NCBI GenBank assembly: GCA_963377175.1
Contig: CAUJNA010002791.1
Location: 62,001-126,000, forward strand
Direction of reading: 5' to 3'
Source of the DNA: Effrenium voratum
Taxonomy: Eukaryota > Sar > Dinophyceae > Suessiales > Symbiodiniaceae
Length of the DNA: 64,000 nucleotides
The notes beneath the pieces are model-generated. The model saw only the letters and a list, made by a program, of their open reading frames with translations, searched no databases and was not told the origin of the DNA. Positions 9,660 through 18,088 of the stretch are shown piece after piece. A program made the position numbers and the translations under genes. The first letter of the stretch is position 1, and each line of letters begins with the position of its first letter.

Positions 9660-10300
9660 ATCTCAAGAAATATGTGTCTGCCTCCGCAGCCACTTTCGGT
9701 TTACAACCAATCCGACCTTTGCAATCTTGTATGCTCGATCATCTCGTTGACATGCCCATCCTCAACCTGATGTTTGGACGATCCGGCGATGCGGCACCTG
9801 TGCCAAAGCCGATGATCAAGAGACGGGCGTCACCATTGAAGGAATCCCCTGCTCGTGATGAGGAAGATGAGACATCCGATTGCCCCATGGAGCAAGTCGC
9901 TGATGAGAATCCATCCGCCTCTCAACAACCCGAGAATGTCAACATGGAGCAGGTTGATTATGATCCAGATTCCGACGATGATGATTCAGATGAAGAAGGG
10001 CATCCTCTCGAAGGAAGGCCTTTGTCAAAGGCGATGCCACATCCGAAACTTGTTCCAAAGTCACCGCCACCGACATTGAGGCTTGTCTCCAAGGTCAAGC
10101 CAGCACCAAAGAACACCCTGGATGACGAGACGGAATCCGACAATCATCCTGGTGATCGACCTGCACTTCCAAGGCGACCAGTGATGCGGCCTGTTCTCAC
10201 ATCCAACGATCGGTGGTTTGTAACATATGGATCGGATACGAACATCAGCCTCCAGAAGGAATCCGTGCACCCAGAACCATTCGGAAACTCAAATTCCTGA
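9656..10300 (+). CDS. Acidic Pro-rich linker ORF after RNase H
   Basis: The frame opens at the RNase H stop (TTG edge, no clear start). It is low in complexity, with Glu/Asp clusters (DYDPDSDDDDSDEEGH) alternating with Pro/Lys segments. The last 30 codons overlap the next frame (10213), which carries the Tpt1-like domain. It is probably a disordered spacer of a long polyprotein. I do not recognise a domain. Confidence 0.5.
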   Translation: MNLKKYVSASAATFGLQPIRPLQSCMLDHLVDMPILNLMFGRSGDAAPVPKPMIKRRASPLKESPARDEEDETSDCPMEQVADENPSASQQPENVNMEQVDYDPDSDDDDSDEEGHPLEGRPLSKAMPHPKLVPKSPPPTLRLVSKVKPAPKNTLDDETESDNHPGDRPALPRRPVMRPVLTSNDRWFVTYGSDTNISLQKESVHPEPFGNSNS

Positions 10301-12405
10301 CGTTTGTGCACGAATACTACAAGGAATGCTCAACCATCCTTGATGTCAATCCGGACTTCCACTTCGTTCCTGAACACGAGAGACCGCATGGAGTTAAGGT
10401 ATTCTGGTTGAAGGCAAGATTCAACGATTACTGGCATCCGACACTCCAAGGTGAAGGACCTCATGCAGAAAAGCAATACATGGACTTCATCAAGAAGGTC
10501 TACAGCATCTGCTGCTACAGCAATGCTCAATCCGAAGTTTACGGAACCGACATCATCCCGATGGTATGCCACAACGGCAACATTGATCTCGATAAGACCG
10601 TCCAGAATGTCGAACAGGTTTGCAAATATTTCCGCATGGAAACATCCAAGGCGAAACAGATCACAGATCTCATCCTCTGGCGAATTGAGAGAATGAGCAG
10701 ATCGTTTTCCGGATGTCTTCGACATGATCCAAGGCATGGAATCCATAAGGAATGCAAACGGCAGGTGGAAATGGGTCCTGATGGATCCGTCGAGCTCTAT
10801 GACGCATTGACCTGCATCACACATGCCAGGAACTTCATTGGAAACAAGCCAGGACTTCTCTTGATGGCTATGTTCCCGAGCTATGGAAAATCACGTTTCG
10901 AAATTGCTTTCGTATTTCCATCCGTGGACGGGACATATAATGAGCGCAAGGCACGGGGAGAAATTGTTCCAAGGAATCGATGGATCGACAAGCTCAACAC
11001 CAGATCCGCACAAAGTGCACTCAGGCCCGATGGCAAGGACTTCTATGTTGATCCTGAGATGGAGTTCTATGTGAGATGCAACAGCGGACACACACGACAA
11101 GTCGATATCCAATCCTTTGGACGACCCCTGTTCTCTGAGCAGAAAGAGCCTCATTACGACGAACCGGACTATGATTTGCCAACGGAATCCATTCCGCCAA
11201 GTCCGCATCCGTCAAGATCCGAGGCGCCTCATGGAGATGAAAGCACAGCTCAGCCCAAGTACAGAATGCGAAGGCCGGCACCACCATCCGTTGAAGAAGA
11301 GAGAAAGATCAAGCCGTTCTCGAAGAAGCCCATCACATTCATGTTCCATGCAACCTATGGAAGTCAGCTCTACAGCATCATGGAGCACGGGCTCAAATCT
11401 GGGAAGTCCCAGTCAAACCCTTCGGGGAGAATGCACGTTCACATGGCATGCATCGATGACGTCATCCTCGAAGACGATGAGTCAGAAACCGCATTGACCC
11501 ATGTGCCAGCAGGAAGAGATGCGTTGCTGATCCTTGCATTTCTCAAGGACCAAGACTATGGCATCCGCCTTTCCGAAGAGAGAACAGCGTTGACAGACAA
11601 AACCATCGAGGCAAGAAACATTGTTGCAGCATTCGAACCTGATGGCAGCCTCATGGCGAGCAACAAGTGGATCATGAAGAAGTATCTCGATCATGAAGAT
11701 TACGAGATGTACGACACCAAGATCCGCGAATTCGCCGATGCCTTCTTCACGTATGTGAATTCCACCAAGCACAACAAGGAAAAAGATACCTCCTCAGAGA
11801 CCAAGAAGAGACGGCATTCCACCGATCAGGACTCCACCGAAGGAGAAATGATGGAACCCTCCGGGGAAAGATCCGTCAAGCCCAAGGTCATCGTGGAATA
11901 TCACAATTCAGTGAACCTAGAAGAGTTCATCCAAGAACTCAAGGGAATCTATCTCGAAATAGATATGAACAAAAAGGACGCAGAGGAAGAGCTCGCGGGG
12001 ATCAAGGAAGAACTCAAACGCTTCATGAACCAGTTCAACAAAGATCTGAAAGGAGCTCATCCCAAGTTGACAGAGCGCGAGAGAGCCTCATTGGCACATG
12101 TCGATCCTGATGTCAATCTCGGTGAAGAAGAATTCTACTTCCCTCATCGAGGAGAATGTCCCACCATTGACGAGTACAAGCAAGCTCAACCAGGATCCGG
12201 ATATCCGATCAAGCTGCCGCTTGGACTGAAGAAGCTCAGGTCACAAGATGACCCGAAAATCATCCGAGCCTATGCCGATATCCTGGGATCGCTGATGCAG
12301 CCGACTGACCGTCCTTCCGTGGACTATCTCAACATGCATGAGTTCACCTCATCCATAGGGATCAACATCCTTACCCTGAACCATGGAAACCTAACATGCC
12401 GATGA
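10213..12405 (+). CDS. KptA/Tpt1-like RNA 2'-phosphotransferase domain protein (retroelement cargo)
   Basis: 730 codons. Residues 161-200 (MSRSFSGCLRHDPRHG.. then DGSVELYDAL) match the N-lobe of KptA/Tpt1, family 'iSk.LSyiLRHdp..g...d..G.v.v.dLL', with Arg170-His171. SRFEIAF (227-233) fits the 'qRFel' strand. After a disordered insertion, FMFHATYGSQLYSIMEHGL (377-395) fits 'lyHGT.....I...GL', and GRMHVHMA (405-412) fits the NAD-binding 'R.HVHLa' segment. DALLILAF (about 430-437) fits the next strand. Tpt1 enzymes remove the 2'-phosphate left by tRNA ligation using NAD+. The insertion between the lobes is unusually long, and a coiled-coil/Glu-rich tail follows. The ORF ends at a likely frameshift into the EEP domain (INILTLNHGN just before the stop). 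Confidence 0.7.
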   Translation: MVCNIWIGYEHQPPEGIRAPRTIRKLKFLTFVHEYYKECSTILDVNPDFHFVPEHERPHGVKVFWLKARFNDYWHPTLQGEGPHAEKQYMDFIKKVYSICCYSNAQSEVYGTDIIPMVCHNGNIDLDKTVQNVEQVCKYFRMETSKAKQITDLILWRIERMSRSFSGCLRHDPRHGIHKECKRQVEMGPDGSVELYDALTCITHARNFIGNKPGLLLMAMFPSYGKSRFEIAFVFPSVDGTYNERKARGEIVPRNRWIDKLNTRSAQSALRPDGKDFYVDPEMEFYVRCNSGHTRQVDIQSFGRPLFSEQKEPHYDEPDYDLPTESIPPSPHPSRSEAPHGDESTAQPKYRMRRPAPPSVEEERKIKPFSKKPITFMFHATYGSQLYSIMEHGLKSGKSQSNPSGRMHVHMACIDDVILEDDESETALTHVPAGRDALLILAFLKDQDYGIRLSEERTALTDKTIEARNIVAAFEPDGSLMASNKWIMKKYLDHEDYEMYDTKIREFADAFFTYVNSTKHNKEKDTSSETKKRRHSTDQDSTEGEMMEPSGERSVKPKVIVEYHNSVNLEEFIQELKGIYLEIDMNKKDAEEELAGIKEELKRFMNQFNKDLKGAHPKLTERERASLAHVDPDVNLGEEEFYFPHRGECPTIDEYKQAQPGSGYPIKLPLGLKKLRSQDDPKIIRAYADILGSLMQPTDRPSVDYLNMHEFTSSIGINILTLNHGNLTCR

Positions 12406-13384
12406 AGGATCGACCGATCGTCAAGATGATGATGCAGAACAGTGCACACATCTTATGCCTGAATGAGGCAGACGCATTCTTCAGTCCGAATGATGAGAAA
12501 TCCAGGGAGCTCATCAAGACGTTCATCCGATACGGTTACAAGGGCATTGTGATCAAGCAATGGTCATCCAGACCGATCGCATGCTTTGTCCGCGGCGGAC
12601 CCTCTGCACGAGTGGAACTTCTGGCAAGACACATTTCTACCAGGAGCCAGAATTGGGGAACCACATTCGGAATGTTCAGATGTTTTTTTTCGGAACCAAA
12701 GGAGATGGCACTGATCCCGAATACGAAATTCCGACCTCGGATTGCTTGGCAACCACAGGAACATCCATGTTTACCGAACCCAAGAAGTACATTGGATCGA
12801 GATTGCCAGCACGCACCATTGTCCAAGGACATGGCCGAGACAAGGAGATCGTCGTTCTCCACATCGAGCAGAGTGATGAGTTTCGTGGCATGATCCCGAA
12901 ATCATCCGACAAGTCATACTACGAGTATGACGACCGCCACATAACGAGGGCAGATCTACCATTCGCAACCATTGGAGTCTTCCACATCCATCCTTCACTT
13001 AGCCATGGAGCAGCAAAGGAAGATCTTCAGAATGAAATCATGCCGCTCGTGACCTTGTACCGATGCGATGCGATCACCGGAGACGCCAACAAATCGGCGA
13101 ACACCTACAGCAAACTCCAGCATGTCTACAATCCAACCAACGGTCTCGTGAACATCCTCATGAGAGCATATCAGAGACTGTGGAATGCGACGAAGAATTT
13201 GTCACTCGTGGACAGAATGGAGTATACAGTGGAGACTTCGTGCACCCTGAAATCCATTGTCCGTCATCACCTGTACATGAAATGCGGATCAGGTTTTGAT
13301 CGAACATTTCCAGATGTGATGATGACTATCGTATTTGGATGGGGCAAAACGAACATCCAGCAGGACTATGAACAGTATGGATGA
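12355..13384 (+). pseudogene. DNase I-like (endonuclease/exonuclease/phosphatase) domain, two frameshifts
   Basis: Read across two frame changes, the order is that of the EEP fold: INILTLNHGN (first metal-site Asn, end of the previous ORF), ILCLNEAD (catalytic Glu at 12465-12467), then after the shift RDKEIVVLHIEQ, ATIGVFHIHPS (the central His strand) and CDAITGDANKSANTY (family GD.N, Asp at 13082). Frame breaks are at about 12395 and at a run of eight T (about 12681-12688), a classic indel site. I do not see the C-terminal SDH motif clearly. EEP proteins cleave phosphodiester bonds; LINE elements use one as their endonuclease, but copia elements normally have none. Assignment rests on motif order only. 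Confidence 0.6.
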
Positions 13385-13487
13385 TGAACAACTGGAATTC
13401 ATGCGGAACCATCCAGACAAGGCCATTTTCGATTACCAGGTCTCATCCGCAGAGCGCTACAAGCACGTGAACAATGAAATGTCATGA
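13377..13487 (+). CDS. 36-codon ORF overlapping neighbours
   Basis: ATG 13377 overlaps the upstream stop (ATGGATGA), and its own stop overlaps the next ATG (ATGA at 13484). It encodes a charged peptide (MDDEQLEFMRNHPDKA..). It may be a translated small ORF or a fragment of the retroelement polyprotein. Confidence 0.3.
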   Translation: MDDEQLEFMRNHPDKAIFDYQVSSAERYKHVNNEMS

Positions 13488-13702
13488 ACGGCTCGCAGGA
13501 CTCCGACTCCCACAGTCCTCTCAAACGCAGCTCTGAGAGATACCAGGATTACGTCAAGAAGAGACAATCCTGGACCATGCAGGAGTACAAGGACTACAAC
13601 AAGCAGTGGGGATATCAGAAGCAGTGGAAGGACTATAGCAGTTCGACCTGGAATGATTATGGAGACCATGGCAGTCAATCCAACAGCAGCCGCCGATGGT
13701 AG
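13484..13702 (+). CDS. 72-codon Tyr/Lys/Trp-rich ORF
   Basis: Starts at ATG 13484. It is rich in Tyr, Lys, Gln and Trp (YQDYVKKRQSWTMQEYKDY), predicted basic and probably disordered. No family recognised. It is the last frame before the non-coding 3' end and LTR. Confidence 0.3.
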   Translation: MNGSQDSDSHSPLKRSSERYQDYVKKRQSWTMQEYKDYNKQWGYQKQWKDYSSSTWNDYGDHGSQSNSSRRW

Positions 13703-14045
13703 CGTCGATCCGACTGACCATGAAGATACGTTCAGCACCACGAGCAATCCAGATGATTGATCCTCCTCTTCTACAAGACTATACCATGAGTGAGTGACAA
13801 CTGTTCCGCGTGTACATAGTACATCACCCTCTGATACAATTAGGTATCCAAAAAGAAGCGTACATAGTGTTTCCCATTTCGAAGGCCAAGACATTTCATC
13901 CAGCAGAAAAAGGATGAATCCGGCACTTTTAATCACATGGCTACGGCACACATTAAGGCTACGGTCAAAGGCCATGAAGCCAACAGTGTTTCATACTTTG
14001 TGCTGGAGATCAAAAGAAATTTGTCTGTTTTCTGTTCTGTTTTTC
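13703..14045 (+). other. 3' untranslated interior of copia element
   Basis: No coding signal. It ends in a T-rich stretch directly before the 3' LTR. An A/G tract (about 14008-14018) lies 27 bp upstream of the LTR, but there is no polypurine tract abutting it. Confidence 0.5.
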
Positions 14046-14303
14046 AGACCATTGATCTCCCGCAACATTTGGCTCAAGGCCCCTTTTGCATAATGACGAC
14101 CATCCGAGCGTGAGGACAAAAGAGCCATTGCAGGCCGCTTACAGGACTAGCCATCAGACAATCCACCAGGGACAATCCATCCTCCAATCATCCATTACTG
14201 GCATATTGGACTCTCCCCGGAATAGATCCAGGGACCAACAACGACCTCAACTACCACAGGGTTCCAGTTCTCCGGGGATAGGCGCCTGGGGCAGTGGGCC
14301 TCA
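14046..14303 (+). repeat. 3' LTR
   Basis: Second copy of 1465-1722, with about three small indels and five substitutions by eye. It contains the DinoSL-like segment at 14060-14078. Immediately downstream is a long C run. Confidence 0.92.
14060..14078 (+). other. DinoSL-like segment in 3' LTR
   Basis: Same sequence as 1479-1497, unchanged between the two LTRs. Confidence 0.45.
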
Positions 14304-14465
14304 CCCCCCCCCCCCCCAAACCCCCCCGCTACTTTGGGGCCCCCTCCAAACCCCCCCCTTATGCTTTTTGATATTTTTGCCCCTACTTGAATCATCATTT
14401 TTAATCAGCATGGGGGGGGGGTTGCCGCCTCCCCCAACCCCCCCCCCCCTTCGTTTTATGGATTA
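14304..14465. repeat. C-run/G-run DNA with a TTGAATCATCA unit
   Basis: A run of about 15 C, two further CCCCCCC runs, a unit TACTTGAATCATCA at 14384, then ten G and eleven C. This looks like the continuation of the 1141-1464 array on the far side of the retrotransposon. It has i-motif/G-quadruplex potential. Confidence 0.65.
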
Positions 14466-14507
14466 GTTTGGGAGTAAGAAAAACGCACGCCGCCGCAGCG
14501 AGAGCGC

Positions 14508-15510
14508 TTCGACACGCAGAGGGTTCGCCCGCGTGCCGCAAAAATGAAAAAAACCTCGAGCTTTTGCACCTCGGCCGCGCCGATCCCTGCAGAGGGTCGC
14601 GCGGGCACGCCGATCGCCGCAGAGGGTCGCGCGGGCAGATCAGAAATCGCAAAAACCTTGAGTTTTTTGCACCTCGACCACGCCGATCCCCGCAGAGGGT
14701 TCATCCGCGCACCGCAAAAACGCAACAAATCCTCGAGTTTTTGCACCTCGACCACGCCGATCCCCGCAGAGGGTCACGCGCACCGCAAAAACGCAAAAAT
14801 CCACGAGTTTTTGCACCTCGACCACGCCGATCCCCGCCGAGGGTTCATCCGCGCGCCGCAAAAACGCCCCAAAAAAAACCAAAAAACAACAAGAAAACCA
14901 ACCTCGAGTTTTTGCACGCCGATCCCCGCAGAGGGTCGCGCGGGCGGATCAGAAATCGCAACAAAACCTCGAGTTTTTGCACCTCGACCGCGCCGATCCC
15001 TGCAGAGGGTCGCGCGGGCACGCCGATCGCCGCAGAGGGTCGCGCGGGCAGATCAGAAATCGCAAAAACCTTGAGTTTTTTGCACCTCGACCACGCCGAT
15101 CCCCGCAGAGGGTTCATCCGCGCACCGCAAAAACGCAACAAATCCTCGAGTTTTTGCACCTCGACCACGCCGATCCCCGCAGAGGGTTCATCCGCGCACC
15201 GCAAAAACGCAACAAATCCTCGAGTTTTTGCACCTCGACCACGCCGATCCCCGCAGAGGGTCACGCGCACCGCAAAAACGCAAAAAAATCCACGAGTTTT
15301 TGCACCTTGACCACGCCGATCCCCGCCGAGGGTTCATCCGCGCGCCGCAAAAACGCCAAAAAAAAACCAAAAAACAACAAGAAAACCAACCTCGAGTTTT
15401 TGCACGCCGATCCCCGCAGAGGGTCGCGCGGGCGGATCAGAAATCGCAAAAAAACCTCGAGTTTTTGCACCTCGACCACGCCGATCCCCACACAGGGTCG
15501 CAAACCCGAT
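14508..15510. repeat. CpG-rich satellite with higher-order repeat
   Basis: Subunits of about 74-100 bp carry CTCGAGTTTTTGCACCTCGA, then CACGCCGATCCCCGCAGAGG, then either a GCGCGGGC/GATCAGAAATCGCA or a TTCATCCGCG/CACCGCAAAAACGC linker. The block from 14566 recurs from 14979 (offset 413). The block around 14903 recurs at 15391 (offset 488), the difference being one extra subunit. Frames on both strands stay open (Arg/Pro/Ser-rich), but this is a property of the repeat. Confidence 0.85.
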
Positions 15511-15561
15511 CGACGATCACAGTCCTCCCTAGAAACCTAAACTTAACTTACATGCTAACGC

Positions 15562-15965
15562 CGAGCTATGCACTTGGCTCTATGCACTCGGCTCTGTGCA
15601 CTCGGCTCTATGCACTTGGCTCTACGCACTCGGCTCTATGCACTTGGCTCTACGCACTTGGCTCTTTGCACTTGGCTCTATGCACTTGGCTCTACGCACT
15701 TGGCTCTATGCACTTGGCTCTACGCACTCGGCTCTATGCACTTGGCTCTACGCACTTGGCTCTCTGCACTTGGCTCTATGCACTTGGCTCTACGCACTTG
15801 GCTCTATGCACGGCTCTATGCACTTGGCCCCACGCACTTAGCTCTGTGCACTCGGCTCTATGCACTCGGGTCTTTGCACTTGGCTCTATGCACTTGGCTC
15901 TATGCACTTGGCTCTATGCACTTGGCTCCATGCACCGGCTCTATGTGTTTGACTCTGCGCCAGTG
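15562..15965. repeat. 14-bp tandem minisatellite
   Basis: About 28 units of (A/C/G)TGCACTTGGCTCT type, with variable first bases (ATGCAC, ACGCAC, CTGCAC, TTGCAC) and CTTGG/CTCGG alternation. All three + frames are open because 14 bp gives a 14-residue period in every frame (LYALGSMHLALCTW-like). Unlikely to be coding. Confidence 0.9.
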
Positions 15966-16049
15966 ACTCTATGCAAGTTGGTCCGAGAGCTCCGCGCGGA
16001 AGAACCCTTCGCGATGCTTTCGGGAACAAAAATAATGCACAAAATAAAT

Positions 16050-16274
16050 AAACATACTCCCAAATTAAATCTCGACCCGCTTGGAGTCTCGGAGCGCGAG
16101 GTGGCCATCACCTTCGACCTGAAGGGACCCTGCGGGGAGCAGCTGCTGGCGGAGGCGGCTTTGAAAGAGCTGCTGCTGAGGTTCCCGCGGCGCATGGCGC
16201 AGCCAGAGCTCACCACGCTGCGTTTCTTCTGCCCGGCCAAGGAGCGGGACACATGGGCCACCTGTTCAGGCTGA
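16050..16274 (+). CDS. Exon-like segment upstream of beta-lactamase-like gene
   Basis: The frame ending at 16274 becomes GC3-rich and protein-like from about 16075 (LGVSEREVAITFDLKGPCGEQLL.., AALKELLLRF, TTLRFFCPAKERD). It is probably a 5' exon of the following gene or the end of another. No family recognised. The upstream part of the same frame is minisatellite. Confidence 0.4.
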   Translation, partial: KHTPKLNLDPLGVSEREVAITFDLKGPCGEQLLAEAALKELLLRFPRRMAQPELTTLRFFCPAKERDTWATCSG

Positions 16275-16313
16275 GCCTGTATAAGCACGGATGAAGTTCA
16301 AATCATTGCTTGA

Positions 16314-18045
16314 GTGACCTTGCATTTTGAGGCAGGGAGTTGTCCAAACCAACTTTGCCAGGAGACGGCAGAGATCCTGCGGCTGCAGCAGCCAGTGGCC
16401 TATGGCTATGCGATTGGCATCCCCAACGGCCAAGGAACAGACGGGTTGGAGCTCCTGCAGCTGCTGGAGCCCAGACTGGTTTCGAAGCTCGCAGGCATTT
16501 ATGTGAGCCCCTCGCAGCTTGATGAAGCTGTGCGTTGGGCTGGCAGTGTGCCACTGGTTTGCGACATCGGGAATGAGGAGATCTTGCTGCTCCTGAAAGA
16601 CCTGAACGAAGTGTTGCCCCGGTGCTTGCAGGCAAATGTTAGAGCCATACACACTGGCAGGGTCGCCGCAGCGCTCCAGATCTTGGGGTCACCGGCGACG
16701 ACTGTCACAGAAGAGGTCCACGCGGAGTCTGTGGAAGGAACAGCCACGTCAATGTGGGTTCTCAGCCAAGCAAATGCAACCAGCCCAGTTCAAGTGTTCT
16801 CCACGGTGCCTGCTCTTCATGAGAGCAATGCATGGACTCGGTGTGCTGGAAAATTAGCAACAGCTTTGCTTGTGATGCGCTTAGTCGAGCTCAAGATCCT
16901 GCCGGGCCTTGACCAGCCCATGATAGGTATTCTGGATTTGAGCGGGCAATGGTTCCCGAACTGGAAGCAGCACCCGGTCATGAAGAACTTGACGTTGCGG
17001 CATGTCATGGCCGGTGTAGGGGGCCTTCCAATGTGGCGCTGGCTACCTGAGTGGGTGACGAAGGAAGTGCGGTCTCCTTTGGAGCTGGCAGAGCGAGCTT
17101 TGAGCCATGTAGAGGAGGCGACCATTCCTGGCAGTACCTTTGTGTACTCGAACATGCAGTGGGCGGTGGTGGAACTTGCCATTGAACGAAGGACCAGAAT
17201 GGACTTCCCCACTGCGGCTCGTCGATTCCTTTTCGATCCTTTGGGCATCTCCGAACAGACCTACTACCGGTCTGAGGACAGATCTAGCTGCGCTCAGAGT
17301 CCCGAAACCAGCGTCTTCGAGCGGAATCTGCGTGCAGGCATTGGCCTGTGTGCCACAGCCTACGACCTCTTCCTGCTGGGGGCGACGCTGCGGCAATCGT
17401 GCAAGGCCTGCCTTCTCTCCCCTCATAGCTTTCGCGAGGCAGGCTGCAGTCAAAATCGTAGCATTTGTTGACGTTTTGAGACTTGTTGCGGCACCCAGTT
17501 GTTTTGCACGGAAACCAAGAACAAAAACACCATTTGGGTCCCCCCTATTGAGATCCACCCAAATGAGAAGCTGACGATATCATCCATAGTTTCTGATGAA
17601 TTGTGAGGGGATGGGGCCCACCGCATTTCTCATGGGGATTCAATCGCATTTCGGAACGAGTTTCGGAGGTGGTCACCGACCAGCTGGCAGTGCACTTCCC
17701 CTCTGCCGTGCCCAGCTTCCAGACCAATGCCCCGGCCACAGACTTTGCGCAGCAGGGCCTGCGCTTCACCGGCCGCGGCTTCGCCGGTTACCACCTCGGG
17801 CCATGGCTGTTGGCGCACGGGGGCCTGGAAGGCCGGGCCCGAATTTTCTTTCCACAAGGTCCTTCCTGGTGTTTTGTTCACATGTCTTTTTTGGCTTGGT
17901 TTTTGCCTGGACGACTTTTGGTGCAGTGGCTTCGTGGCAGGCTTCCTGGGACAGAACGTGCTGATGCATGTCGCGGAGGTGTCAGAGGTGAGCGATGTGA
18001 TGGTGACCTGGATCTCCGGGATGACAGGGGGCCAAATCATTGACA
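16314..18045 (+). CDS. Serine-beta-lactamase-like protein (LACTB/class C fold), multi-exon
   Basis: Exon 1 lies in the 16314-17471 frame (frame edge GTG, start not known), exon 2 at about 17640-17855, exon 3 at about 17930-18045. Exon 1 residues 177-199 (CAGKLATALLVMRLVE..) fit the SxxK helix of penicillin-binding/beta-lactamase-like proteins, but the serine position reads Cys (177). NLTLRHVMAGVGGLP fits 'TlrhLLtHtSGLP', and FVYSNMQW (YSN at 278-280) fits the YxN motif. Exon 2 has GFAGYHLGPWLLAHGGLEG, family 'yGlGw...HgG..G', the third active-site strand. Exon 3 (FLGQNVLMHV) fits a closing strand. These are hydrolases or peptidases on peptide or ester bonds; with Ser replaced the activity is open. 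The N-terminal 160 residues are unassigned. Exon borders are estimated. Confidence 0.6.
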
Positions 18046-18088
18046 TACCGATGCAACTGTTTTTTGTTTACACATCTGTTGAAAAACA

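Larger units (their letters stand above)
1465..14303 (+). mobile_element. Ty1/copia LTR retrotransposon with MTase, Tpt1-like and EEP domains
   Basis: Two direct repeats of about 258 bp bound a 12.3-kb interior with a tRNA-type primer site and the copia gene order Gag, protease, integrase, RT, RNase H. The LTRs differ at roughly eight positions or indels, about 97% identity by eye, so the insertion is fairly young. The coding frame is broken at about 3075, 3955-4030, 4590-4610, 5290-5370, 6715, 8875, 12395 and 12680, so this copy is probably not autonomous unless some breaks are sequencing errors. I see no clear target-site duplication or polypurine tract. Non-canonical domains are a cytosine-MTase-like domain before RT, and KptA/Tpt1-like and DNase I-like domains after RNase H. 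The element is two to three times the usual copia length of about 5 kb. Confidence 0.93.

Noticed and set aside
14468..15540. Arg/Pro-rich ORFs on both strands
   Set aside because: Explained by the CpG-rich satellite; open on both strands with the repeat period.
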